From Anaerobutyricum hallii DSM 3353 (GTDB lineage Bacteria > Bacillota > Clostridia > Lachnospirales > Lachnospiraceae): 64,000 bases of DNA. The stretch lies in contig NZ_ACEP01000011.1 of assembly GCF_000173975.1 (NCBI RefSeq), forward strand, positions 1-64,000, read 5' to 3'. Below, piece by piece: positions 45,802 through 54,278 of this stretch (the first letter of the stretch is position 1; every line of letters begins with the position of its first letter). A program made the position numbers and the translations under genes. Below the pieces are notes generated by a model, which was not told the DNA's origin, did no database searches, and was given only the letters and a program-made list of their open reading frames with translations.

Positions 45802-45911
45802 TTGAAAAATATGAGAAAAAACATATAATACAGAATGTACTTTGCATTTTGCATAACCCCGTCGAAAGTGAGTATGTTCTTTGGTTTTTCGCTTTCGACG
45901 GGCTTTTCTTT
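45802..45911 (+). ncRNA. candidate small RNA divergent from the LytTR regulator
   Basis: TTGAAA at 45802-45807 and TATAAT at 45824-45829 (16-base spacer) predict a start near 45836. Only about 20 bases later a 13-bp stem cccgtcgaaagtg/cgctttcgacggg with a T-rich tail at 45858-45911 would end it, giving a transcript near 75 nt. No plausible gene lies between. The rest of the 45644-46022 gap holds only AT-rich sequence and a repeat remnant. Confidence 0.4.
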
Positions 45912-45979
45912 ATCATTTTATACTATAGAGATTTCATATTATCGTAAGAAATGAGGTTGTGGATATGAAATATACCGTA

Positions 45980-46020
45980 AATTTGGGCATATAGATTGCA
46001 AGAATATTTTTTCAAACACA
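45980..46020. mobile_element. MITE-like family 2, decayed right end
   Basis: aatttgggcatatagattgc and the following ttttttcaaacaca line up with the right end of the 53145 element (aaattgggacgtgcagattgc... tttttcaaacacgctc). The outermost bases have decayed. It lies at the stop codon of the next minus-strand gene. Confidence 0.5.
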
Positions 46021-46022
46021 TA

Positions 46023-46472
46023 TTAAAGATATGTGGAAAGTTCTTTTCGTAGATTTTCCTCTAATCGAATCAGTTTTTCTGTTATTTTTTTAGAAATCAC
46101 ATCGGCCATGGCATATTGATTTAGATATTTATTTAAAGATTTAATTCCCATATTACATCCATCGGTAATAAGGTTAGCCACTGTTTTATCACTTTCATCG
46201 ATTCCCATTTTGACATTTGTTTTGATAAAAGACATGCCTTTTGCAATCGGATCGGGTTCTTTTTGTTCTTCTTTGTGATAATTAAGCAGGGAATGAATCT
46301 CTGATTCTAATTCTTCGTGTGCATTTCTGCTCTTAGTTAGAATCTCATTTAATTTTGTATCTTCAACCTTTTCTAAAATTTCATTAATTGAAGAAATCGC
46401 CATCTTTGTTCCTGCATCACATTCTCTTAAAAGTTTTGTAGTATCTGTCAGTTTTTTTGTATCTGATTCCAT
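46023..46472 (-). CDS. hypothetical helical protein
   Basis: I do not recognise this 149-residue protein with certainty. It has no membrane segments and is almost entirely predicted amphipathic helix, with a four-helix-bundle look (LRECDAGTKMAISSINEILEK; later ITDGCNMGIKSLNKYLNQY). A DUF2383-like or ferritin-like bundle is possible. The start follows aaaggag. It is a single gene. Confidence 0.7.
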   Translation of the reverse strand: MESDTKKLTDTTKLLRECDAGTKMAISSINEILEKVEDTKLNEILTKSRNAHEELESEIHSLLNYHKEEQKEPDPIAKGMSFIKTNVKMGIDESDKTVANLITDGCNMGIKSLNKYLNQYAMADVISKKITEKLIRLEENLRKELSTYL

Positions 46473-46735
46473 AGTAATCTCCTTTAAAAAATCTAAAATT
46501 TAGTACTCATAGTATGTATAGAAAGAGCGAAAATATTCTGTTTTGTTAATGGAGATACACTAAAAATATTAGATAAGAATTATTCTATAAGTATTTCATG
46601 AAAAATGAGTGTAGCGTTTCTTTATTTTATTTCATTCAATGTAATTTGCAATGTAATTCGAAACACAAAAAAATAGAAACACAAAATTTACTATAAATCT
46701 TGTCTTTCTATTTTATCTGTTTGCATACCGATTGT

Positions 46736-47182
46736 TCAGATTTTTAGTACTTTCTTAATTTGTGCTGTCAGTTTGGCCGAATCATTTTGTCCTAAATAAT
46801 TCATACGGTATGTATGTTCCGCAGTTCCTCTATCGACAAAAACTCGTCCGCTAGCTGTATCAATGACTAGTCCGCTGTTTCCAGTGTATATAATCAGATT
46901 TTCACCATGACCGGTAAAAGATTCATGAGGGATGAAACTGTACCAGGTACAATGGTAGGAATAATCTTCGAGAATTTCCATAATTCTTCTGTATTCTACA
47001 GAACTTGCAGACAAAGAAAAGGACGATATATTCGTGTCATTGTCTGACAGGCTGACAGTCATTGCCGTATCTGTTTCTTGTCGAAGTACTTTGCGAAGAG
47101 GCAGCGGCCAGAGCATGATTATGGAAAATATAATAATCATGACTGAGGCAACAACCAAAGTACGTTTTAAATATTTATTCAT
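46736..47182 (-). CDS. hypothetical membrane-anchored or secreted protein
   Basis: I do not recognise this family. The product of 148 residues has Lys/Arg residues then one hydrophobic helix (about residues 10-28) acting as a signal anchor, and a small extracytoplasmic domain with EYRRIMEILEDYSYHCTW and LIIYTGNSGLVIDTASGRVF. The start at 47182 has a ggagg site. An in-frame ATG four codons upstream is less likely. Confidence 0.75.
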   Translation of the reverse strand: MNKYLKRTLVVASVMIIIFSIIMLWPLPLRKVLRQETDTAMTVSLSDNDTNISSFSLSASSVEYRRIMEILEDYSYHCTWYSFIPHESFTGHGENLIIYTGNSGLVIDTASGRVFVDRGTAEHTYRMNYLGQNDSAKLTAQIKKVLKI

Positions 47183-47398
47183 AAATACCTCCACCCTTTT
47201 TATTTTATTATATCGCCTTGTTGTTTTATGGTCAACATACCGATAGACGATTAATGTAGGAAATCAAGAGAAGAATGTATAATAATAAAAAAGTGCTGGA
47301 AGAAAAAAATCTGTTCGCAAAGAAAAAATTATCTGTCGGAACATCTAAATTTCTGTTATAATTTATAAAAAACTATGATTTACTAAGGAGGAACACAA

Positions 47399-47803
47399 AT
47401 GAATCGAGCACAAAAAGCGGCAGAGTATCATCAGAAAGGTTATAACTGTGCGCAAGCAATTGTCTGTGCATTTTGCGATAAGGTAGGCCTTGATGAAAAA
47501 ACAGCATTTAAAGTGTCAGAAGGATTAGGGCTGGGTGTCAGTGATACTTATGGTACCTGCGGCGCAGTTACTGGTATGGCACTTGTTATGGGTATGGCTA
47601 ATAGTTGTGGAAATCTTGAAGCACCAACTTCAAAAGCGGCTACTTATCAGAAAGTACGAGAATTAAATGAGATATTCCGTAAGAAAAACGGATCGACAAT
47701 CTGTCGGGAATTGAAAGGGATGGATACCGGTAAAGTACTTCGTTCCTGTCCTGGCTGTATAGAAGATGCAGCCAACATATTGTCTGAAAAATTAGGCGAA
47801 TAG
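47399..47803 (+). CDS. C_GCAxxG_C_C family protein
   Basis: The 134-residue protein has the defining cysteines: YNCAQAIVCAFC near the N-terminus, GTCGAVTGMALVMG in the middle and CRELKG / RSCPGCIEDAA near the end. The family is thought to be redox-active or metal-binding, and its function is not established. It is preceded by a TATAAT box near 47362 and an aaggagg site. Confidence 0.88.
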   Translation: MNRAQKAAEYHQKGYNCAQAIVCAFCDKVGLDEKTAFKVSEGLGLGVSDTYGTCGAVTGMALVMGMANSCGNLEAPTSKAATYQKVRELNEIFRKKNGSTICRELKGMDTGKVLRSCPGCIEDAANILSEKLGE

Positions 47804-47854
47804 TATATTTTATTAATAAAATTAACTAAAAATAAGCTTTTTTATAATTTTCTC

Positions 47855-47939
47855 TTGCAAAGCACTTAAATATGTGATACTATTCGAAACGTGACAAGGG
47901 TGTCTAAAGTATAACAATTATACTTTAGGCGCCTTTTTT
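47855..47939 (+). promoter_or_regulatory. amtB promoter with an immediate leader terminator
   Basis: TTGCAA at 47855-47860, a 17-base spacer and TACTAT at 47878-47883 predict a start near 47890. Just downstream, ggtgtctaaagtataa pairs with ttatactttaggcgcc around a 3-nt loop, followed by six Ts (47899-47939). The terminator therefore lies inside the amtB leader, an arrangement typical of attenuation. It could instead end the preceding gene's transcript by read-through. Confidence 0.6.
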
Positions 47940-48014
47940 GTTTTCCGGAAGAGATTTAGCAAATTAAAATGATGAATCATCAGAAAAAAAGAGAAGAAAG
48001 GACTTATATAAATT

Positions 48015-49256
48015 ATGAATACAGGAGATACAGCTTTTATGATGATCTGTGCTGCTCTCGTCTTTTTTATGACACCAGGGCTTGCATTTTTTTATGGTGG
48101 TTTAGTTAGAAGAAAAAATGTTTGTAACACAATTATGGCATGTGTGGCAATTATGGGTCTTTCCGTTGTTATGTGGACACTTTTTGGATACTCTTTATCT
48201 TTTGGTGGAAACCATGCAGGAATTATCGGAGATTTTCGCTGGTTTGGATTAAATGGTGTTGGAATGGAAGCAGGACCTTATGCAGATAGTATTCCACATT
48301 TGGTATTTTGTGCTTTTCAGATGATGTTTGCAATGATTACGCCAGCACTTATTACTGGTTCCCTGGTAGGGCGTATGAAGTTTAAAGCGTTATTTCTTTT
48401 TGTAGCAATCTGGTCTGTTATTGTTTACTACCCAATGGCTCATATGGTATGGGGAGATGGCGGCTTTCTTGCGGCAATCGGTTCTGTAGACTTTGCTGGT
48501 GGTGATGTTGTACATATCAGTTCAGGTATCAGTGCATTAGTGCTTGCTATTATTCTTGGAAGAAGACGTGGTTATGAACATACAACCTATCGTATTCATA
48601 ATATTCCATCTGTTGTTCTCGGAGCCTCTCTTCTTTGGTTTGGATGGTTTGGATTCAATGCCGGTAGTGCATTAAAAGCAGATGGCCTGGCTGCACATGC
48701 ATTTATGACTTCAGCCATTTCTGCGGCAGCAGCATTGTTATCCTGGATGTTTATTGATACAATAAAGAACGGAAAAACGACTTTAGTTGGTGCAGCTACC
48801 GGACTTGTTGTTGGACTTGTTGCGATCACTCCAGGTGCAGGTTTTGTTCCAATCTGGTCTTCTTTCATTATCGGTGCACTTGTCAGTCCGATTTGTTACT
48901 TTGGTGTTGGATTTATCAAGAAAAAGTTAAAAATAGATGATGCGTTGGATGCATTTGGCTGTCATGGTATCGGCGGTATCTGGGGTGGTATTGCCACAGG
49001 TATTTTTACACAGAAATCAATTAATCCAGTTGCCAGATGGGATGGACTTATTTTTGGTGATTACCATTTATTTGTAGCACAGATTGTTGGTATTATAATC
49101 ACGATCGCTGTGGCCGTTGTTGGAACACTTATCTGTGTTGCTATTGTCAGAGTATTTACACCATTACGAGTAAGCGTTAGAGAAGAGCAGGTCGGACTTG
49201 ATATTTCTGAACATGGTGAAAACGCATATCCATCTTTCAATGGTCTTGATCAGTAA
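48015..49256 (+). CDS. amtB: ammonium transporter AmtB
   Basis: AmtB carries ammonium across the membrane as a trimer. The 413-residue protein has eleven hydrophobic helices, starts with MTPGLAFFYGGLVRRKNV after the first few residues, and contains the conserved DFAGGDVVHISSG and later FGCHGIGGIWGGIATGIF with the paired His residues. PII follows. No N-terminal signal peptide is evident. Confidence 0.97.
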   Translation: MNTGDTAFMMICAALVFFMTPGLAFFYGGLVRRKNVCNTIMACVAIMGLSVVMWTLFGYSLSFGGNHAGIIGDFRWFGLNGVGMEAGPYADSIPHLVFCAFQMMFAMITPALITGSLVGRMKFKALFLFVAIWSVIVYYPMAHMVWGDGGFLAAIGSVDFAGGDVVHISSGISALVLAIILGRRRGYEHTTYRIHNIPSVVLGASLLWFGWFGFNAGSALKADGLAAHAFMTSAISAAAALLSWMFIDTIKNGKTTLVGAATGLVVGLVAITPGAGFVPIWSSFIIGALVSPICYFGVGFIKKKLKIDDALDAFGCHGIGGIWGGIATGIFTQKSINPVARWDGLIFGDYHLFVAQIVGIIITIAVAVVGTLICVAIVRVFTPLRVSVREEQVGLDISEHGENAYPSFNGLDQ

Positions 49257-49318
49257 TTTTAGTTATTTAATCGTTCATTTGGTAATTTTGGTAATTATGA
49301 AAACAGGAGGACTTAATC

Positions 49319-49675
49319 ATGATGATAAAAGTTGAGGCTTACGTCAGAGAAGATAAATTTGAAGATGTCAAAGCCGCTTTAAATGCAATTGGTGTAAATG
49401 GTCTTACCGTATCTCAGGTCATGGGCTGCGGTATCCAGAGAGGTTATAAAGAAATTGTTCGTGGTATGCAGGTAGATATGCAGATGCAGCCAAAAATAAA
49501 GTTTGAAATAGTGGTATCTTCCGAAGAATGGGAAGTAAAAACAATTGAGGCAATCGAAAAGGCTGCTTATACAGGAGAGCCGGGAGATGGTAAGATATTT
49601 ACTTATGAAATCCGTCATGCACAAAAGATTCGTACAAAAGAAACGGGATATGATGCCATTCAGGCAACCGAATAA
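49319..49675 (+). CDS. PII-family nitrogen regulator (GlnK-like)
   Basis: PII proteins bind ATP/ADP and 2-oxoglutarate and gate AmtB. The 118-residue protein begins MIKVEAYVREDKFEDVKAAL and has GVNGLTVSQVMGCG and the later YTGEPGDGKIFTYEI signature. The T-loop reads GYKEIVRGMQVDMQMQPKIK: where GlnB/GlnK have Tyr46 and Tyr51 this protein has Val, so uridylylation is not possible. It follows amtB by 62 bases with an aggagg site. Confidence 0.92.
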   Translation: MMIKVEAYVREDKFEDVKAALNAIGVNGLTVSQVMGCGIQRGYKEIVRGMQVDMQMQPKIKFEIVVSSEEWEVKTIEAIEKAAYTGEPGDGKIFTYEIRHAQKIRTKETGYDAIQATE

Positions 49676-49735
49676 ACAAAAATAATAGAAAATTTAAATA
49701 TTTGTTTGTGTATTTCACAAAATTAATGCTATAAT

Positions 49736-49775
49736 AAAAGGTGGCTGTCTGAATCAAAGAAGGCAGCCGCCTTTT
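49736..49775 (+). terminator. intrinsic terminator after amtB-PII
   Basis: ggtggctgtct pairs with aggcagccgcc (11 bp, two G-U) around a 10-nt loop, flanked by A4 and T4. A TATAAT lies directly before it at 49730, so a leader terminator for the MATE gene is an alternative reading. Confidence 0.7.
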
Positions 49776-49819
49776 ATGCAATAAAAAATAATAAAATACA
49801 AAGACAAGGAGATGAAAAT

Positions 49820-51208
49820 ATGAGTGAAGAACGTAAAGAAAACATACAGACAGGCAATCCGTTAGGAGAAGCTTCCGTTGCTTCTTTAATGGTGAAGTTT
49901 GCTGTTCCAAGTATTATCGCAATGCTTGTCAGTGCCTTATATAACATTGTTGACCAGTTATTTATTGGACAGGCTGTTGGCACACTTGGCAATGCTGCAA
50001 CAAATGTTGCCTTTCCGCTTACCACATCCTGTATTGCACTTGCACTGATGTTTGGTATTGGCGGTGCTTCCTGCTTTAATTTAAATATGGGAGGCGGTCA
50101 TAAAGACCGGGCTGTTTATTTTGTAGGAAATGCCATCATTTGTCTGATAGGCAGCGGTGTAATTTTATTTTTGATTGCAGAATTATTTTTAACTCCGCTT
50201 TTAACGGGATTTGGTGCTCCGGAAAATGTCCTTCCCTACGCACAGACCTATGTGCGGATTACAGCGATAGGTTTCCCATTTTTGATTTTGACAACGGGAG
50301 GATGTCATCTGATTCGTGCAGACGGTAGTCCCAATATGGCGATGCTCTGTAATTTAATTGGTGCAGTTATTAATACAGTATTAGATGCCATATTTGTTAT
50401 GGTATTTCACTGGGGAATGGCAGGTGCTGCTTTAGCAACAATTATCGGGCAGATTATTTCAGCGATTATTGTTATTCGTTATTTGCTTCATTTCAAGACC
50501 GTTTCTCTGACAAAAGAACATTTCCGTCCGCAGATAGAATATATCAGCAAGACGGCACAGATTGGTATGGCTTCTTTCTTTAATCAGGTTGCCATGATGG
50601 TTGTGCAGATTATTATGAATAATTCTCTGACTCACTACGGAGCGGCTTCTGTTTATGGAGAAGCGATTCCTTTAGCCTGTGCAGGAATCGTCATTAAGGT
50701 AAACCAAATCTTTTTCTCCATTGTTATCGGTCTCTCTCAGGGAAGCCAGCCAGTAGAAAGTTTTAATTATGGAGCAAAGAATTACGACCGTGTGCGTAAG
50801 GCATTTGGTCTTGCAGCAACATCAGGAGTTATCATTTCTATTGTTTCTTTTGTACTGTTTCAGATTTTCCCAAGACAGATTCTCGGACTATTTGGAACGG
50901 GAGAACCAGAATATTTTGAATTTGGAGTACGTTTCTTTCGAATCTTCTTATTCTTTATCTGGTTAGATGCCTTACAGCCAATTACATCCACATTTTTTAC
51001 ATCAATTGGAAAGCCGGCAAAGGGAATCTTTTTATCTCTTACGAGACAAATCATTTTCTTTATTCCGCTGCTTTTAATTCTGCCGCATTTTATGGGAATA
51101 GAAGGATGTATTTACTGTGGACCGATTGCAGACTTTTTAGCAGCAGTTGTTACAATTATCATGGCATTTCTTGAATTTAAAAATATGCCAAAAACAAATG
51201 GAGAGTAA
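49820..51208 (+). CDS. MATE-family efflux transporter
   Basis: The 462-residue protein has twelve hydrophobic helices and the MATE-typical N-terminus KFAVPSIIAMLVSALYNIVDQLFIGQAVG. Such exporters use Na+ or H+ to expel drugs or metabolites. The substrate is unknown. It has its own aaggag site and moaA follows 15 bases later, perhaps co-transcribed. Confidence 0.92.
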   Translation: MSEERKENIQTGNPLGEASVASLMVKFAVPSIIAMLVSALYNIVDQLFIGQAVGTLGNAATNVAFPLTTSCIALALMFGIGGASCFNLNMGGGHKDRAVYFVGNAIICLIGSGVILFLIAELFLTPLLTGFGAPENVLPYAQTYVRITAIGFPFLILTTGGCHLIRADGSPNMAMLCNLIGAVINTVLDAIFVMVFHWGMAGAALATIIGQIISAIIVIRYLLHFKTVSLTKEHFRPQIEYISKTAQIGMASFFNQVAMMVVQIIMNNSLTHYGAASVYGEAIPLACAGIVIKVNQIFFSIVIGLSQGSQPVESFNYGAKNYDRVRKAFGLAATSGVIISIVSFVLFQIFPRQILGLFGTGEPEYFEFGVRFFRIFLFFIWLDALQPITSTFFTSIGKPAKGIFLSLTRQIIFFIPLLLILPHFMGIEGCIYCGPIADFLAAVVTIIMAFLEFKNMPKTNGE

Positions 51209-51223
51209 AAGGAAATTTTTATA

Positions 51224-52216
51224 ATGATAAAAACAGGGATAAAAGACAGCTATGGCAGAGAGATAAATTATATGCGTATTTCCATTACAGACCGCTGTAA
51301 TCTTCGCTGTCGTTACTGTATGCCAGACGGAGCTGAATGGATTCCGATGAAAGAGATTCTTACTTATGAGGAGATTACAGAGGTCTGTCAGGAAGCAGTA
51401 AAGCTTGGCATCACCCGTTTTAAAATTACGGGAGGGGAACCACTTGTGCGAAGAGGCTGCCCGGAGGTTATTCGCATGATAAAAAATATTCCGGGAACAG
51501 AACTTGTCACATTGACAACAAACGGATTATTATTAGGAGAGCAATTAGAAGCTTTATTATCGGCAGGACTTGATGCCGTTAATATCAGTCTTGATACATT
51601 GGATATCAAAAAATATGAATGGATTACTGGTTTTGATAAACTTGCTGTTGTCCTTTCTTCTATAGAAAAGGCAGTAGCTTCTGGTATTCCAGTAAAGATT
51701 AATGCAGTTTTACAAAAAGGAATGAATGAGGAAGAATGGCTTCCTCTTACGGAACTTGCAAGAAAATTACCGTTAAGCGTTCGTTTTATTGAAATGATGC
51801 CGATTGGTTATGGAAATATGTCGGAAAGCATTTCTAATGAGGAGTTAAAAGAAACGATACGAAAACACTATGGAAATTTAACAGAGGATTTCCGAGTATA
51901 TGGGAATGGTCCGGCAGTATATTACTCTATAGAAGGATTTCAGGGAAATGTCGGATTTATCAGTGCAATGCATGGAAAGTTCTGTAATCTCTGTAATCGT
52001 ATTCGAATGACTTCAACTGGAGATTTAAAACCCTGCCTGTGCTACGAACAGCGTTGGGCTTTAAAACCTGCTTTGCGAATGGAAAATCCAGAAAAACGAC
52101 AGGAAGAAATTCAAAATATATTAAGAAAAAGTATTGAAAATAAGCCGCAAATGCATTGTTTTGAAGATACGAGGCAAGTGACAGAAAGCCATCCGATGGG
52201 GCAGATCGGGGGTTGA
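51224..52216 (+). CDS. moaA: GTP 3',8-cyclase MoaA
   Basis: MoaA is the radical SAM enzyme that starts molybdenum cofactor synthesis from GTP. The 330-residue protein has DRCNLRCRYCMP (C25, C29, C32 binding the SAM cluster), ITGGEPLVRRGCPE, and the C-terminal second cluster site in FCNLCNRIRMTSTGDLKPCLC. No moaC is adjacent, but the MOSC-MogA fusion gene is 1.1 kb downstream. Confidence 0.93.
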   Translation: MIKTGIKDSYGREINYMRISITDRCNLRCRYCMPDGAEWIPMKEILTYEEITEVCQEAVKLGITRFKITGGEPLVRRGCPEVIRMIKNIPGTELVTLTTNGLLLGEQLEALLSAGLDAVNISLDTLDIKKYEWITGFDKLAVVLSSIEKAVASGIPVKINAVLQKGMNEEEWLPLTELARKLPLSVRFIEMMPIGYGNMSESISNEELKETIRKHYGNLTEDFRVYGNGPAVYYSIEGFQGNVGFISAMHGKFCNLCNRIRMTSTGDLKPCLCYEQRWALKPALRMENPEKRQEEIQNILRKSIENKPQMHCFEDTRQVTESHPMGQIGG

Positions 52217-52281
52217 ATTGTATCTAATAAGGGTCAGTTGGTATATATGCTTTTTATGGGTATCTGTTGCGTCAGAACTCC

Positions 52282-52911
52282 CTATTCTGCATCTGCCAAT
52301 AGTTTCTTAATACACGAATAAGTAATTTCATATAAGGATAACAGAACATATTCTGTATGTGCTTCTTCCATCGCCTCTGTCTGTTTTTCTGTCACATAAG
52401 TATATGGATAAATACCAAATAAAAATGGAAAGAAAGCATATAAAAAGTCTTGAATATCGTGTATCGTCATTTTAGGGAAGAATTTTTCAAGACAGTGTGT
52501 TACGGCTGCCATAGAGTTTCCATAAGATTTTTTAAATTCTACAAGATTGTCTAAACGGCTGCGGCTTTCCATATCATAATGATTCATAGATAGTAATTTT
52601 AGGAGACATTCTCTTTTTTCTAAAGTATGAGCTAAGGCACTGGCAAATTCATCAACAGTCATCACTTCATATTTTTCGAAAATCTGTCGGATATCGGCTG
52701 TCCATAAGTCATACTCCCTCTGAAATAGTGCCAGAAAAATCTCTTCTTTTGTCTGAAAGTAATTATAGATAGAAGTGCGGGTAAAGGTTGTTTCAAGACT
52801 AATCTGTTTTAAAGTGATATCTTTAAAGTTCATCGTCGTATATAATTTTGCACAGGCGTTAATAATTTCTTCTTTTCTTGCGTTAGTTAATTGTTCGGAA
52901 CCTTTTGGCAT
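52282..52911 (-). CDS. TetR-family transcriptional regulator
   Basis: The product of about 209 residues has an N-terminal helix-turn-helix with ITLKQISLETTFTRTSIYNYF... typical of TetR, and a helical ligand domain. The start at 52911 follows aaagagagaa. An in-frame upstream ATG at 52950 lacks a good site. It is divergent from the MOSC-MogA gene across a MITE-like element and convergent with moaA. Target unknown. Confidence 0.88.
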   Translation of the reverse strand: MPKGSEQLTNARKEEIINACAKLYTTMNFKDITLKQISLETTFTRTSIYNYFQTKEEIFLALFQREYDLWTADIRQIFEKYEVMTVDEFASALAHTLEKRECLLKLLSMNHYDMESRSRLDNLVEFKKSYGNSMAAVTHCLEKFFPKMTIHDIQDFLYAFFPFLFGIYPYTYVTEKQTEAMEEAHTEYVLLSLYEITYSCIKKLLADAE

Positions 52912-53144
52912 AATATTCTCTCTTTTCTTTAAAATATATAATTGATTCATTCTTTGCTATAAATGTATACTTCATTTATATGTGATTTACGATAAATATT
53001 CACTTTTTAAGTGATTATATCTAAGTACCGATGATATGTCAATCTATGATGAATATGAGGGCATAGTGTGTTTTTCTCCTGCATATCTTTCTTTTTGTAA
53101 AAGTATATGATATAATTTTGAGAACGATTATTAAAATTATTGGG

Positions 53145-53310
53145 CTAGAGCGTGTTTGAAAAATGCTTTCTGTAAGATGTTCGTTACAATTTGGGGGAGA
53201 TTTCGCCTGAATGAGGGCGACGTAGCGGGCTACGGCAACTGAATGAAGGCAAAATCTCCCCCAAATTGGGACGTGCAGATTGCAGGAATGATTTTTCAAA
53301 CACGCTCTAG
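53145..53310. mobile_element. MITE-like element, family 2, long complete copy
   Basis: The 166-base element has perfect 20-bp terminal inverted repeats identical to the 34388 copy. Inside is a second, 21-bp inverted repeat with one wobble (aatttgggggagatttcgcct 53188-53208 with 53247-53267) that encloses cgtagcgggctacg and two copies of tgaatga. Its right end is 26 bases from the start codon of the next gene. It encodes no protein. The surrounding 386-base gap has no gene. Confidence 0.85.
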
Positions 53311-53336
53311 ATTGGCGGATGAGAGGAGAAGTTAAT

Positions 53337-54278
53337 ATGGGGAAAATTACCGGAATTTGTATCAGTGAAAAAAGAGGGGTGCAAAAGCATCTCATAACAG
53401 AAGCTAATATTGTTTGCGACTGGGGAATCGAGGGCGACGCTCACGGTGGCAAATGGCATCGTCAGATCAGTCTTCTTTCCAAAGAAAAAGTGGATGCCTT
53501 TAAAGCCAAAGGTGCAGATATCCATCCCGGTTCTTTTGGTGAAAACTTAATTGTTGAGGGGATTGATTTTAGTTCTATGCCTGTCGGTACCCGTTTTGTT
53601 ATCGGAGATGTCGTTCTTGAAATGACCCAGATTGGAAAGGAATGTCATAATCATTGTTTGATTTATAAGACAATGGGGGACTGCATCATGCCAAGAGAAG
53701 GCGTATTTGCAGAAGTGATTACAGGTGGGCATATTAAAATCGGTCAGGAAGTTACCTGCATCCCTCCAAAAGCAGACAGACCTTATACAGCAGCAGTAAT
53801 CACTTTAAGCGATAAGGGAGCTGCCGGATTAAGAGAGGATAAAAGTGGTCCTGCAATCGTAGAAATGTTAAAATCTGCAGGATACGATGTAAAAGAAACT
53901 CTTTTACTTGCGGATGAACAAAAGCTTCTTGAAAAAGAAATGATCCGTTTAAGCGATCAGCGCCAGATTAATCTTATTTTTACGACTGGCGGAACTGGAT
54001 TTTCCAAACGTGACCGGACACCGGAAGCAACTATCGCCGTCTGTGACCGCATGGCAAACGGAATTGCTGAAGCCATTCGTAATTATTCCATGGCGATTAC
54101 CCCTCGTGCCATGTTCAGCCGTGCTGTTTCCGGAATCCGTAACAACACTGTCATTATCAATCTTCCGGGCAGTCCAAAGGCAGTAAAGGAGTCTTTAGAG
54201 TTTCTTCTTCCGAATTTAGAACACGGGCTTGGGATTTTGACGAATCGTGAAAATGAATGTGGAGCACTTTCGCTGTGA
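53337..54278 (+). CDS. MOSC domain fused to MogA/MoaB-type molybdopterin protein
   Basis: The 313-residue protein combines an N-terminal MOSC domain (about 1-145; EGDAHGGKWHRQISLL, HPGSFGENLIVEG, and the Cys in IGKECHNHC) with a C-terminal MogA/MoaB domain (about 150-310; VITLSDKGAAGLREDKSGP, FTTGGTGFSKRDRTPEA, INLPGSPKAVKE). It probably acts in molybdopterin adenylylation and cofactor handling with moaA. The start at 53337 follows agaggag. The 3' end abuts the next gene. Confidence 0.9.
   Translation: MGKITGICISEKRGVQKHLITEANIVCDWGIEGDAHGGKWHRQISLLSKEKVDAFKAKGADIHPGSFGENLIVEGIDFSSMPVGTRFVIGDVVLEMTQIGKECHNHCLIYKTMGDCIMPREGVFAEVITGGHIKIGQEVTCIPPKADRPYTAAVITLSDKGAAGLREDKSGPAIVEMLKSAGYDVKETLLLADEQKLLEKEMIRLSDQRQINLIFTTGGTGFSKRDRTPEATIAVCDRMANGIAEAIRNYSMAITPRAMFSRAVSGIRNNTVIINLPGSPKAVKESLEFLLPNLEHGLGILTNRENECGALSL

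Noticed and set aside
45702-45947. 81-codon frame on + upstream of the LytTR regulator
   Set aside because: It has no ribosome binding site, reads through the terminator hairpin and is AT-rich; not a convincing AgrD-like peptide or protein.
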